Source: Filomicrobium sp.
GTDB taxonomy: Bacteria > Pseudomonadota > Alphaproteobacteria > Rhizobiales > Hyphomicrobiaceae
Length of the DNA stretch: 64,000 nucleotides
Direction: 5' to 3'
NCBI GenBank assembly: GCA_017792465.1
Contig: CP051234.1
Location: 3,628,501 to 3,692,500, forward strand
Shown one piece after another: positions 33,596 through 43,292 of this stretch. The first letter of the stretch is position 1, and each line of letters starts with the position of its first letter. The notes under the pieces were generated by a model. The model saw only the letters and a list, made by a program, of their open reading frames with translations. It searched no databases and was not told the origin of the DNA. The position numbers were made by a program, and so were the translations under genes.

Positions 33596-35281
33596 TCAAT
33601 TTGGCCGCGTGGGAATGTACTCCTCGCCGGCGTCATTCCGATCCTGCAGGCGGCTTTGAAGCAGTTCTCCGCTTTTCTCCAGAATCGGATAGGCAACGGA
33701 AGCGATGTGCGCGGCGATCCGTTTTAGGTCTCGTGCAATGTCAATGTGAAGAGCGCTCGTTTCAACGCTCTCAGTCCGCCTTTCGCGCAACCGCTGCAAG
33801 TGATTGTTGAGAACCGCTTTCTCGAGGCCGCGCATGTGCTCCTTCTGTTCGATCAATTGGCGCGCGGAACTCAGATCGCCAGCCAAAAAGACCCGTGCCG
33901 CTAGCTGAAGGTCGTTCATCAAGCTCCGATGCATTGCCTCGATGTCCTGACGGCCTTCTGGCGAAAACTTAAGGCGGTATTTGATCTTCTTGGAGGCGAT
34001 CTCGCGCAGGCTCTTGTCCAAGATATCGCCGACATGTTCGAGATTGATGCAGAACAAGAGAACCTCTCGACAACGTCTCTCATCGGGTTCGTTCAGCTTG
34101 TCTCTGCTGATGGCGGTGAGGTGCAGCTTTACTGCCGTGTGCAACTGATCGAGCGCATCATCCATCTTCGATAATTCAGCAAGAAGCTTGCGATCGTCGC
34201 TTTCCAATGCCCTGATAAAGTTGTTCAGCATCACTTCGACCATGTCCACCATGCGAAGAACCTCGCGTGATGCATTCGTGAGCGCGACAGGTGCCGGTGG
34301 AGAACTCGATTTGGTAATGTAGCGTGGATTTCCCGGACCATTGGGTACGGGGCCAGAAGGAAGTATCCGCGAGCAAATTTTCGCCAAAGGATCGAGAAGG
34401 CCAATGAACAAGGCTGCCAACGCAAGATTGAAGAGCGTGTGAAAGTTCGCTAACTGCCGTGCTGGGTTCGCGTCGAGTGCGGCCATGGCTTGAGCGACTG
34501 GATTCAGCAATGGGATGGCGAGAAGGCAACCTGTCCCCCGAATGATGAGGTTGCCAAGTGCGAGTCGTTTCGCAGGTATGTTCGTTCCGGCCGCCAAATA
34601 CTGCGGTATGACATTCCCAAGGTTGGCGCCGAGTACCATTGCAAGCGCGGCTTCCGGTGTGACTATGTGCTGCGAGGCAAGCGTCATGACCAGCAGCACG
34701 ACGGCGACACTTGAATAGGCTAACCATGTGAACAAGGCAGCGATCGCGACATCAAGCATCGGATCACCCGAAATCAACGCAAAGAGCTCACGCAATGCGT
34801 TGGTCTTCTCGACTGGCTCTATTGTGGCAACGATGAGCTGCAAGGCCAGGAGGACTAGGCCGACGCCGATGCTGACACGGCCTAAATCACGCGATCGCGT
34901 TTTGCCGCCCCTTTTGAAGGCCACAAGACCAAGTAGGATGAAGATTGGCGCGATAGCGCTCACATCGAAGGTGAGCACTTGAACAATTAAAGTGGTGCCC
35001 ACATTGGCACCAAGTGTGACCGCCAAGGCTGTTGCAAGTGTCATGAAGCCAGCAGCGATGAAGCTTGTCGACATCAGTGCCGTCGCCGTGCTGCTTTGAA
35101 GGACGGCTGTAATTCCGAGACCGGCGAAAAATGCCTTCCATACGTTGCCAAAACCGGTCGCCAAGAAGTGCCTCAAGCTGCCGCCGAACGCCCTTATGAC
35201 ACCGCTGTGCACCATATGAATTCCCCACAGCAGCAACGCGACGAAGCCTGCGAGGTGCAATAAGACTGTCGTGGATGACAT
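33596..35281 (-). CDS. Na/Pi cotransporter family protein with PhoU-like tail
   Basis: A 561-residue protein. The membrane half (1-310) has two inverted repeats; the first shows FFAGLGITAVLQSSTATALM (the QSST motif for sodium and phosphate) and TLGANVGTTLIVQVL, the second LAMVLGANLGNVIPQY. The C-terminal half (about 330-550) is helical and PhoU-like, with LRMVDMVEVMLNNFIRALES and LEHVGDILDKSLREIASKK. The NptA/YjbB class imports or exports phosphate with sodium. It lies 198 bases downstream of the phosphatase gene on the same strand, so released phosphate could be taken up by this protein. Confidence 0.92.
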   Translation of the reverse strand: MSSTTVLLHLAGFVALLLWGIHMVHSGVIRAFGGSLRHFLATGFGNVWKAFFAGLGITAVLQSSTATALMSTSFIAAGFMTLATALAVTLGANVGTTLIVQVLTFDVSAIAPIFILLGLVAFKRGGKTRSRDLGRVSIGVGLVLLALQLIVATIEPVEKTNALRELFALISGDPMLDVAIAALFTWLAYSSVAVVLLVMTLASQHIVTPEAALAMVLGANLGNVIPQYLAAGTNIPAKRLALGNLIIRGTGCLLAIPLLNPVAQAMAALDANPARQLANFHTLFNLALAALFIGLLDPLAKICSRILPSGPVPNGPGNPRYITKSSSPPAPVALTNASREVLRMVDMVEVMLNNFIRALESDDRKLLAELSKMDDALDQLHTAVKLHLTAISRDKLNEPDERRCREVLLFCINLEHVGDILDKSLREIASKKIKYRLKFSPEGRQDIEAMHRSLMNDLQLAARVFLAGDLSSARQLIEQKEHMRGLEKAVLNNHLQRLRERRTESVETSALHIDIARDLKRIAAHIASVAYPILEKSGELLQSRLQDRNDAGEEYIPTRPN

Positions 35282-35479
35282 TAGCGTACTCCCTTTCGGA
35301 GTATCCAGTGATGGCCAAGCTTAAACCAATTCACCAGCCTGCCGAGATACATCACGTAGAACGGCTTGGAGCTGGCGCGAGTTGCAGCATCTGGAAAAAA
35401 GTCAATCAACAGTCTCATGACAGGTGGCAAAGGTGAGCCCGGCGTCAATCTGGAACGCCAGGCCCTTGCTTCAATCACC

Positions 35480-37138
35480 TCAGTTTCTCAAGCCTTCCAA
35501 TACCTCGACAAGCGGGTTGCCGGTCGAACCGGTTGGCGGCTTGATCCCCAAGTATGTCGTGATTGTTGACGCCATGTCCTCAGGAGCGACTTCTCTATCG
35601 ACGATCTTGTGCTGAATTTTATGTCCGGCGAATAGGATCGGCACATACGTATCCATGGTGTAAGGCGTCCCATGCATCGCAGCGAACTCGTCAGGTTTCG
35701 GATAGAGGTACCAGCCCACATCCTGGACAAAGAGCACGTTACCTGATCGCGTGGGGTGGAATGCGCGTTGCAACTTGGCATGCATGGGTTCGTAGGTAAC
35801 GTTGCCTTTCAATAAGTCCGTCCGTGTGGCAGCAAACCGAACGCCTGGAACCTTTAGAATTTCCTCTCTCAAGGCGGCTTCTACAGTCTCGATTTCGAGC
35901 CCAGCTCGCTTCACGGCTTCCGGGTCAAGATACAGACTTGGATTCCAGAAGACCATCACAAGGTCTTCTGGAATCTTGAAACGCGCCTTCAAGCCCGCAT
36001 TCACAGTTGCAATGAAATCATTCGGACGGTGCCTGCCTGCGTCCAAACCGGAGTGGGCCGCGCGCTCAGGTACCGAGTCGACGCCGTGATCAGCGGACAG
36101 TGCAATCAGCACGTTATCCAGGCCGTATTTCCCGTCCAAGAAACTGAAGAAGTCAGCGAGCGTCCGGTCTAAACGCAGAAGGTTGTCTTCGGCCTCCAGG
36201 CTGTCAGGGCCAAAGGCATGGCCAATATAGTCGGTCACCGAGAAGCTGACGGCAAGGACGTCGGTCGTCGGGCCACTGCCGAGTTTTTCCTGGTTCACGA
36301 GTTCCTTGACGAATGCCAGAGTGAGTTCGTCTCCCATCGGGGCAAAGCGCAGTCCGGCGTTGAATGCTTTTGCATCGTCATTGCCGAGGGCGTGCGGGAA
36401 CGTCCGTCCGAGCTTCTTGTAAGATTTCTCCCACGGTTCATCATCGCGATCAGCAAAGATATATGTCGATGGATCGTGAAGGAGCTCCCATTTCTTGTCC
36501 TTGTAGGCAGCAGCATGACCTGCCTTGTTCCAGGCGCTCACCCAAGCTGGATACTCCGACGCATAGTAGGTGCTGGTGACGAACTGGCCGGAGCTCGATG
36601 AGTACCAATAAGCCTTACCCAGATGGCCACCCGGCAAGATCGCGCCGCGATCCTTGATTGAAACGGAGAAGACGCGCGACTGGCCACCCGAAGCGAGCAC
36701 CACCTCGTCGCCGAAGCTTGAAGAGGTCAAATTGCGAGGTGACACTCCCTGATGAGCCTTGGGATCTTTACCGATGAGATTATGGCGATCGTCTTCGACA
36801 CAGTAGATTTGCTTGCCCGTTGCAAAATCATGCCAGTCGTTGCCGGCAAAACCATGCTGCAAGGCATTTCCCCCCGTCGCAAGGCTGGCATGGCCGACAG
36901 CAGTAAAGGTTGTCGAATGGCGATAGTTTGCGTTCGTGTAAGCTGTACCTTTTTCCAAAAGGTATTTGAAACCGCCCTCACCAAAACGGTCTTTGAAGCG
37001 CCATGGCATGTCACCGCGGAGTTGATCAACGGTGATGAATACGACGAGCTTTGGTTGATCGGCGCGAACTCCGACTGCTGCGAATGGCAGCAGCAGTAAG
37101 GCCAGGAATGCGCACAAAGCGTGCAGACGGACTGGCAT
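35480..37138 (-). CDS. PafA-like alkaline phosphatase / phosphodiesterase
   Basis: A 552-residue exported enzyme from ATG 37138, chosen because GGAGGA lies six bases before it; an ATG four codons upstream lacks a site. Signal peptide MPVRLHALCAFLALLLLPFA. The alkaline-phosphatase superfamily core shows VVFITVDQLRGDM (first metal aspartate), STTFTAVGHASLATGG with the nucleophile threonine expected here as in PafA, VLAVSFSVTDYIGHAFGPDS (metal site) and IALSADHGVDSVPE (Asp-His metal ligands). PafA-type monoesterases use a threonine and are calcium- or zinc-dependent periplasmic enzymes that work without phosphate starvation. Together with the downstream Na/Pi transporter it would scavenge organic phosphate. 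Confidence 0.88.
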   Translation of the reverse strand: MPVRLHALCAFLALLLLPFAAVGVRADQPKLVVFITVDQLRGDMPWRFKDRFGEGGFKYLLEKGTAYTNANYRHSTTFTAVGHASLATGGNALQHGFAGNDWHDFATGKQIYCVEDDRHNLIGKDPKAHQGVSPRNLTSSSFGDEVVLASGGQSRVFSVSIKDRGAILPGGHLGKAYWYSSSSGQFVTSTYYASEYPAWVSAWNKAGHAAAYKDKKWELLHDPSTYIFADRDDEPWEKSYKKLGRTFPHALGNDDAKAFNAGLRFAPMGDELTLAFVKELVNQEKLGSGPTTDVLAVSFSVTDYIGHAFGPDSLEAEDNLLRLDRTLADFFSFLDGKYGLDNVLIALSADHGVDSVPERAAHSGLDAGRHRPNDFIATVNAGLKARFKIPEDLVMVFWNPSLYLDPEAVKRAGLEIETVEAALREEILKVPGVRFAATRTDLLKGNVTYEPMHAKLQRAFHPTRSGNVLFVQDVGWYLYPKPDEFAAMHGTPYTMDTYVPILFAGHKIQHKIVDREVAPEDMASTITTYLGIKPPTGSTGNPLVEVLEGLRN

Positions 37139-37720
37139 CGTTTCCTCCATTTTCTTGTATTTTTGTTTCTTTTCGACCGGCTTATTGGCGTTTCGAGCAA
37201 ACCGCCGAAGATCTTGCAGCGGCTCCGGGATCTAACTTTCCCAGATATCCACTGCTCATCGGTTCGTGCCGCAACGATCGGTCGCGGTGTCTACTCGTTG
37301 GCCACTTTCGCAGGAGGCATGCTTTCAGTTCGAAACCCGCATTGTCCAACTGGCATACGGCATAGGCCGATCGGCATACGGTTTGGGCTTCGGATATATC
37401 AAAAGAGATATTCTCAAAATTTTTACTTGGCCCAATTCACCGGTCCATTGGATGGGCTTGCGCGTGAGTTGAAGAAGGATGTGCGGGGAGGGTGAATTGA
37501 TGACGATGTTCCATTCGGCAAGGATGCTGCGCCCATCCCAGGAGGATCGTGGCCCAATCTTCGCAATGCAGCATGCTTTTTATGTGCAAACGGAAGCCAG
37601 CAGGCTTACGCTCGCTGATGCTCGTGCGCAAGAAAAGCAAACTTCTGAGGCCTGACTAACCTGAATGCCAGTCATTTGGATTGCATTCAGCTTGCCGGAA
37701 GGTCCAGGGGCCCAGACACT
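37139..37720. other. Divergent promoter region, phosphatase versus LuxR regulator
   Basis: About 580 bases. GGCATACGG occurs twice (near 37343 and 37369), with GGCCGATCGGC between, forming a dyad that may bind a regulator. No Pho-box-like site was recognised. A 51-codon small ORF lies at 37500-37655. Confidence 0.4.
37500..37655 (+). CDS. Possible 51-codon small ORF
   Basis: From ATG 37500, preceded by GGGAGGG at six bases, the frame opens MTMFHSARMLRPSQEDRGPI and ends SEA before TGA 37655, 65 bases before the LuxR-type regulator. Codon use is plausible and the ribosome site is strong, but no homology is recognised. Confidence 0.3.
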   Translation: MTMFHSARMLRPSQEDRGPIFAMQHAFYVQTEASRLTLADARAQEKQTSEA

Positions 37721-38389
37721 ATGAAAATTCTCATTGCCGACGATCATCCTCTCTACCGCGAGGCTCTCGCATCCGTGTTGGATGGGCTTGGGCCCGGTGT
37801 CCAGATTTATCAAGCCGAAACCTTCGATGAGGTGATTGAATGTGTTTCGGACCGGACCGTCGATCTCGATCTCATTTTACTAGATCTCTACATGGGTGCC
37901 GGTGACTGGGGATCGGTGATCGAGCAACTGCGCGAACGGCGTCCCGACACACCGATCATTGTCATTTCGGGCTCCGACTCCCGCGAAGATGCCGAGCGCG
38001 CCATGAACGCAGGCTCATTCGGTTACATTCCGAAATCGATGAAAAAAGACGAAATGCTGAGTGCCATTAGGCTGATTGTCAGTGGGGGCGTCTGCGTCCA
38101 GCCGCGGGACCTGAAACCTGCAGGAGGTCCGTCCGGCGCTACAGCTACAAGGACCAATGACGCTGACAGTCCCATTGCACAGCTCACGAGTAGGCAGCGT
38201 GAAGTATTGGCCGAGTTGGTGGCAGGTCGGTCAAATAAGCTCATCGCGCGCTCCCTCGGGATGGCGGAGGGGACTGTTAAGCTGCATGTCGCAGCAATTC
38301 TAAAGTGTTTCGGGACATCGAACAGAACTCAAGCCGCCATCCTGGCTCATCGGTTTATCGCGTCACAAGATCGTTCGGACATCGAGTGA
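37721..38389 (+). CDS. NarL/LuxR-family response regulator
   Basis: A 222-residue protein from ATG 37721 (MKILIADDHPLYREALASVL); the open frame runs further upstream but without sense. The receiver has DDH at 7-9, phosphoacceptor Asp55 in LILLDLYMG, and the conserved lysine in IPKSMKKDEML. The C-terminal LuxR helix-turn-helix reads LTSRQREVLAELVAGRSNKL then GMAEGTVKLHVAAILKCFGT. Kinase partner is probably the hybrid kinase at 39489, since no other kinase is adjacent. Followed by the PhnD-like gene. Confidence 0.92.
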   Translation: MKILIADDHPLYREALASVLDGLGPGVQIYQAETFDEVIECVSDRTVDLDLILLDLYMGAGDWGSVIEQLRERRPDTPIIVISGSDSREDAERAMNAGSFGYIPKSMKKDEMLSAIRLIVSGGVCVQPRDLKPAGGPSGATATRTNDADSPIAQLTSRQREVLAELVAGRSNKLIARSLGMAEGTVKLHVAAILKCFGTSNRTQAAILAHRFIASQDRSDIE

Positions 38390-38565
38390 GTGAGGTAGCC
38401 AGTCACAAAGCAGCCTGGAAAACGTTCGTCCGCCCTATGAGGGGCCGTTGCTCGCTCCAAGGATGCGTGCCTTCGATCAATGATATGAGGGTCGAGCCGA
38501 AGTTGACGATGAGTCCCATGCCAATTCAAGGAACTGGAACGACCCGAAGCGCTGCCGGCGGCGCT

Positions 38566-39480
38566 ATGCGGCTGCTCCAGCGTGCACAGAACTTGGCTCT
38601 GTTCTTCTGTTTGATGTTTTCTTTGCTGCTGGGCGGAGTCGTAGCTGCAGCGGAAGGTACTGCTCAGCCAGAGTATCGATTTGGTGTCACACCATGGCAG
38701 CATGGCCAGTCGGATGATGATATCCGCGCGCATTACAAGCCGTTGCTCGAATGGCTTGGGAAGAAGGTGGGAGCCAAGTTCATTATCGTCGGCGCGAGTG
38801 GCTATGGCGAAACCATTGATCTGCTCGCAAACGAGTCGATCGATCTTGCAGCGATATCACCGGTACCATTCGTCCTCGCACAGCAGAGAAATCCTCGCGT
38901 GACAATGCTTGCAACTGAGCTGAGCTGGGATTTTGGCAATAGGAAAAAGAGCCCGTCATACGATGGCTTCATCATCGCGCGCGCAGACCGGAACGACATA
39001 ACGGGGCTCGAGTCACTGCGTAACGCGCGGTTCGGCTTTGTACGGAAGCAATCGACCAGTGGATACGTCTATCCGGTTGCCTACTTCATCCGCAACGGCC
39101 TCAACTACCAGACCTTTTTTAGCAGGATTTATTTCCTCGGAAGTCAACCACGGGTCACCGATGCCGTTGCCAGCGGCAGCATCGATGCGGGCACGACCTG
39201 GGATTACAATCTAAAGCAGGCGATAGACAAGCACGGCGCTGTTTTCAAGATCGTTGCGAAGACGGGCACGATTCCGAATCTTGGCATTGCCGCCAATAGT
39301 GCGGTGCCATTGGAGATGCAGAAAAAGATTCGCAATGCTCTGCTCGAAGCCAAAAAAGAACTGTTCCGAGGGCTCCCGGCGGTCGGCTACGTGGTCAAGG
39401 AGGAATCCTATTACGACCCTGTCCGCGAGGTTGTTCAGCTCGTTTCCGGTGCATCTGGAATGAAAGGTGAAGGGAGGTAG
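38566..39480 (+). CDS. PhnD-like periplasmic phosphate/phosphonate-type binding protein
   Basis: About 304 residues from ATG 38566, which gives a signal peptide (MRLLQRAQNLALFFCLMFSL ending VAAA); other in-frame ATGs lie at 38485 and 38509 and none has a clear ribosome site. The mature part has the PhnD pattern: YRFGVTPWQHGQSDDDIRAH, IDLAAISPVPFVLAQQ, and KQSTSGYVYP, where the STSG loop normally binds the phosphate or phosphonate group. No permease or ATPase gene is nearby. It sits between a response regulator and a hybrid kinase, so it more likely serves as a periplasmic sensor subunit than as part of an importer. Confidence 0.82.
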   Translation: MRLLQRAQNLALFFCLMFSLLLGGVVAAAEGTAQPEYRFGVTPWQHGQSDDDIRAHYKPLLEWLGKKVGAKFIIVGASGYGETIDLLANESIDLAAISPVPFVLAQQRNPRVTMLATELSWDFGNRKKSPSYDGFIIARADRNDITGLESLRNARFGFVRKQSTSGYVYPVAYFIRNGLNYQTFFSRIYFLGSQPRVTDAVASGSIDAGTTWDYNLKQAIDKHGAVFKIVAKTGTIPNLGIAANSAVPLEMQKKIRNALLEAKKELFRGLPAVGYVVKEESYYDPVREVVQLVSGASGMKGEGR

Positions 39481-39488
39481 TCCTTAGA

Positions 39489-41834
39489 ATGCTCCATCCC
39501 CCATTGGAAGCTGCACATTCAGCGCGAAGTGAGGCGTCTAGCGGATTTGCTGCACTGGGCCGACCGGTTTTCGGGCTGACTTCAAAAGTCCTCGCTCCCA
39601 TAACTGTCCTGACCCTACTCGCGGCAGTATTAGCCGGACTGATCCTGCGCGAGGAGTACAACAGCTACCAGACAAATTTATCGCAGAAGAAGTCTGAGTT
39701 CGCCTGGCATGTGCGCACCCTCTATGAAAGCAACCGCTCCAAACTCCTAGACGTTGCGGAGTTGCTCGCAAAAAACACCAATGTGCAAAACGGGCTTCTG
39801 ATCGGAGACCAGGACACCCCACTGAACATCATCATGGGCTTTCTTGGCCATTCCAATATTGAAATCATCAATCTCTACGATCTTGATGGCCGCGCGTTCG
39901 CCCGAGCACAGTCGCCGAGCTATTTTGGTGATTACGATGAGCTGGCGCCGCTTGTCAGAGAAAGCGTCGGGTCTTCGAGGGATAATACTCCCAAGGTGAT
40001 CTCGGGCATTGTTTCTTACAAGGGCAAACTGGCGTTGGTTGCCATGCGCATCACTGAAGGCGTGAGTGGCGCGACGGGAGTCGTTGCTGTTGGCCAGTTC
40101 GTCTCGGAAAGATTTCTCGAATCTTTTGTCCCAGCAAACCACACCAGAATCGCACTCACCCAGAACGGCGGAACGGTTCCTTCAATTGATTTCGGCGGCA
40201 CCCCCAACGCAGCCAGTAGCATCGTCATTGTCGAGGAGCGCGAAATCAACGGAGACAACGTTTACAAAATCGAATTGCAGACCGATGACCCTGCACTCTT
40301 CAGCCCCTTCTGGGGTGCGCGTGCCAGCATCCTCTTGATCGCGGCGCTTGCCGCTATTGGATCTGTGATCGTAACCTTCATCTTCATGTTCGTTACGGTC
40401 GTTAAACCGGTGAGGCATTTGATTGCGGTGGCGGAGCAGCAAGTTTCGGGGGATCTAACCGCGCGGGTGGGTCTTCGTAGCCGGGATGAGCTGGGGCGAC
40501 TTGGCGACATCCTCAATCTCCTCACTGGAAACCTCAAAGCTACTCTTGAAAATCAGGATCGGATCAATGAGCAACTCGAAGCCCGCGTAAAGCAGCGGAC
40601 AGGAGAGCTGCAGTGCGAGCTCAGTGAGCGCGAAAATGCACAATCGGCTCTTGTTCGTGCCAAGGAAGAAGCTGAAGCAGCGAATGCGTCGAAGTCACGT
40701 TTCCTTGCTGCTGCCAGTCATGACCTGCGCCAGCCTGTGCATGCGATGACGCTCTTTGTCTCGAATCTCTCGCAACAGGTCGAAACGCCCAAGGCAAAGC
40801 GGACCGTTGCGAATATCAACGCGTGTGTTGAGTCGCTTTGCGAAATGTTCGAAAAGATCCTCGACGTTTCAAAATTGGCGTCCGGGGTGATCCAGCCGCA
40901 GATTGAAGAATTTCCGATCGACCGCTTGCTCAGCCGGCTGCAGAGGGAGTTCGAAGGGCTCGCTACAGACAAGGGCATTGAACTGCAAACTGTTCGATCC
41001 AGCCTCATTCTCAGAAGCGATCCCACTTTGCTTTATCGCATTCTTTGTAATTTCGTCTCGAATGCGTTGAAGAATACGAAACAGGGCAGAGTTCTGATTG
41101 GCTGCCGCCGCCGCGAGCAATCGGTTGAGATCCAGATCTGGGATACTGGAGTGGGCATCCCTCAATCGGAAATCGTCCACGTGTTTGAAGAATTCTATCG
41201 GGGGGCCAGTAGGGTCAGGCAGAAGAATGGCGGCGGATTTGGAGCAGGACTAGGTCTGGGCCTATCGATCGTGGAGCACACCGCCAAGCTTCTAAATCAT
41301 AGCCTTGACGTCTCCTCGACACCCAACAAGCATACCAGGTTTTCCATTCGTCTTCCGCGCGCCAGCTCTACCGCCACCAAACCACTGGAGAATAACCATG
41401 GCGACCTGAGTCTTGATGTTGCGGGTCATCGGATACTCGTTGTTGATGACGACATCCTTGCGTTGCGGGCTGTTCAGTCGACTTTGGAAGATTGGGGATG
41501 CATTGTTGATGCGGCGCAGTCACCGGAAGAAGCATTCGCAATTCTCGCTAATAACGAGCCGCCAGTGGTTCTGGTCGTCGATTACCTGCTGCAGAAAGGC
41601 GAGACGGGTCTCAATCTTCTGAGCATGGTGGAAGCGAGACTTGGTCTGAGGCTTCCCGCAATTGTGCTCTCAGGAGTGTCCAGTCGGCTCCTGGAGCAAG
41701 AGGCGGAACGTGGCGGTCACACGCTCCTATACAAGCCAGCGCAACCTGCGCGTCTAAGACAGGCGCTTGCGCAAGCCGTCGCGGTCAGTACCGTCGGCGC
41801 TAGCAGAAGGCTAGACGTCGGCATTGGCGACTGA
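39489..41834 (+). CDS. Hybrid sensor histidine kinase with extracytoplasmic sensor
   Basis: A 781-residue kinase starting eight bases after the PhnD-like gene. Membrane segments at about 31-53 and 280-303 flank a roughly 225-residue periplasmic sensor (Cache-like). HAMP about 305-355, coiled coil 355-400, then the H-box AASHDLRQPVHAMTLFVSNL with His411. ATP-binding domain: N box NFVSNALKNT, G1 WDTGVGIP, G2 GAGLGLGLSIV. C-terminal receiver about 648-765 with VVDDD and Asp698 in VVLVVDYLL. The HDLRQP subclass is widespread in hybrid kinases. Likely to interact with the PhnD-like protein in the periplasm and to signal to the LuxR-type regulator. Confidence 0.92.
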   Translation: MLHPPLEAAHSARSEASSGFAALGRPVFGLTSKVLAPITVLTLLAAVLAGLILREEYNSYQTNLSQKKSEFAWHVRTLYESNRSKLLDVAELLAKNTNVQNGLLIGDQDTPLNIIMGFLGHSNIEIINLYDLDGRAFARAQSPSYFGDYDELAPLVRESVGSSRDNTPKVISGIVSYKGKLALVAMRITEGVSGATGVVAVGQFVSERFLESFVPANHTRIALTQNGGTVPSIDFGGTPNAASSIVIVEEREINGDNVYKIELQTDDPALFSPFWGARASILLIAALAAIGSVIVTFIFMFVTVVKPVRHLIAVAEQQVSGDLTARVGLRSRDELGRLGDILNLLTGNLKATLENQDRINEQLEARVKQRTGELQCELSERENAQSALVRAKEEAEAANASKSRFLAAASHDLRQPVHAMTLFVSNLSQQVETPKAKRTVANINACVESLCEMFEKILDVSKLASGVIQPQIEEFPIDRLLSRLQREFEGLATDKGIELQTVRSSLILRSDPTLLYRILCNFVSNALKNTKQGRVLIGCRRREQSVEIQIWDTGVGIPQSEIVHVFEEFYRGASRVRQKNGGGFGAGLGLGLSIVEHTAKLLNHSLDVSSTPNKHTRFSIRLPRASSTATKPLENNHGDLSLDVAGHRILVVDDDILALRAVQSTLEDWGCIVDAAQSPEEAFAILANNEPPVVLVVDYLLQKGETGLNLLSMVEARLGLRLPAIVLSGVSSRLLEQEAERGGHTLLYKPAQPARLRQALAQAVAVSTVGASRRLDVGIGD

Positions 41835-42065
41835 AATGTGCTGCGGTTTTGCAGGCGATCTGCAGGCATGCGAAATTGCGCCTTGGGCAATGTTAGTTGG
41901 CAAGTCCCGCATTAGTCCAAATAGATTCGATCCGATTACACCCATGGCTGTCGCATACTTCTGCTAGTGCCAACTTGCTGGTAGATAATTTTCGAGTAGC
42001 GATCGGCTTAGGTTCGTTGCTTGAACCTTAAAATCAAACCCGTGATGGCTTTTTCGCAGAGCAGT

Positions 42066-42953
42066 TTAAGAGCGTTGCTCGCGACGCCAAATTGATGGCG
42101 AGCAGCCGTAAAAGCGCCGAAATGCTGCAGAGAATTTGCTTGGATTCGAATAGCCAACCAGAAATGCGACCTCTGTGATTGAGGTGCCGGAGTGCAATAA
42201 CTGTTTCGCACGTTCCATTCTGCGAAGGGTCAAATATTCATAAGGTGCAAAACCGGTCGATGCTCGAAACGATCGGGTGAAGCTTCTGACGTCCTGGCCG
42301 CATTCTATCGCCAACTCGTTTGTTCTAATATCGCAGTTCAGCCTACTTTCGATGAGGTCTTGTACCTTCTTGAGGTGAGCCTTGGAAAGTGGTCGGGCCG
42401 GCCGGACGTCAGCTCCTCCTCCGTTCAATCTATATTCGGACAGACGCTTTAGAATTAGAGCGAGCCCGTGGTCGAAGAAGGCTGACGTCAGTCCATGAAC
42501 TTCCGCGTCGCGCCACATGGCAGTCATAACAGCGGACACAAGCGGGTCACGATGCAGCTTGTGCGAAATCGGCTCCAACTGCTGAAGCGAAATGCCGTCG
42601 CCGAATTGAGACAGATGTCCGGGCTTTATCAATATCGCAAGTGCCTGAAGGCGGGGCCAAAAGCCCTCCGCTTCCGTATGTGGCAAAGTGAGACCGTATG
42701 ATCCTGGTCGTATAATTCCGTCCAGTCGCATCCCATCCGCGCTGTCTCTATAGATCCTGCCGACATGTGAGGTGCAAAGTTGGAGCCTCAAGAAGGGTTC
42801 TTTGTCGTACGAACCTTCGTAAGCGTCGAAGTTCGAGTGAGCGAGAAAAACTGAAGCATCGCGGTTCTTGAGGCTGAGCAGCGGCGTTGCCCCAAACTGT
42901 GACATTCGCTGTCGAAACTTCTGTTGTTGTCTGCCCCACATCTCATTATTCAT
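42066..42953 (-). CDS. AraC-family regulator
   Basis: A 295-residue regulator. The N-terminal half is a variable ligand domain. The C-terminal DNA-binding part (about 190-290) has both helix-turn-helix units: DIRTNELAIECGQDVRSFTR SFRASTGFAPYEYLTLRRME, then TSITEVAFLVGYSNPSKFSA AFRRFYGCSPSIWRR, the canonical AraC/XylS signature. It is divergent from the TonB receptor gene at 43293 and close to siderophore import genes, so it probably activates them on binding the ferric siderophore, as AlcR, PchR or RhrA do. That role is inferred from context. Confidence 0.9.
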   Translation of the reverse strand: MNNEMWGRQQQKFRQRMSQFGATPLLSLKNRDASVFLAHSNFDAYEGSYDKEPFLRLQLCTSHVGRIYRDSADGMRLDGIIRPGSYGLTLPHTEAEGFWPRLQALAILIKPGHLSQFGDGISLQQLEPISHKLHRDPLVSAVMTAMWRDAEVHGLTSAFFDHGLALILKRLSEYRLNGGGADVRPARPLSKAHLKKVQDLIESRLNCDIRTNELAIECGQDVRSFTRSFRASTGFAPYEYLTLRRMERAKQLLHSGTSITEVAFLVGYSNPSKFSAAFRRFYGCSPSIWRREQRS

Positions 42954-43292
42954 CGCGCGTTACCTTATCAGTCCTTCGGCGCCGGCTAGTCCACATTTTT
43001 GGTCGAAAAGTAGCCGCTTCCAACAACGTCCAAGCGTCGATTCTGTTGTCTTTCATGCAACACTTATCCATTGTCTACCAATATCGTCAAGAATATCCCG
43101 GTTTTGGAGCACTCCGCCCGCTCATGGAGCGGCGTGAACACCTCACAAACATGCAATCTGTGCAAAACACGTTTGAGATCGCGTTGACGCGTGGTCCCTG
43201 TTCTGCCGGCAAGCATGGCAGCAATCGCAATTGCAGCATGGATCTCAACACGTGGAGACGTGTCGGTTGGCGTTTTGGTGAGGGTTTTGGGA
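42954..43292. other. Divergent promoter region, AraC regulator versus TonB receptor
   Basis: About 340 bases with no credible gene. No perfect palindrome or iron-box consensus was recognised by eye. The TonB receptor frame runs upstream to 43191 but the signal peptide points to 43293. Confidence 0.35.
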
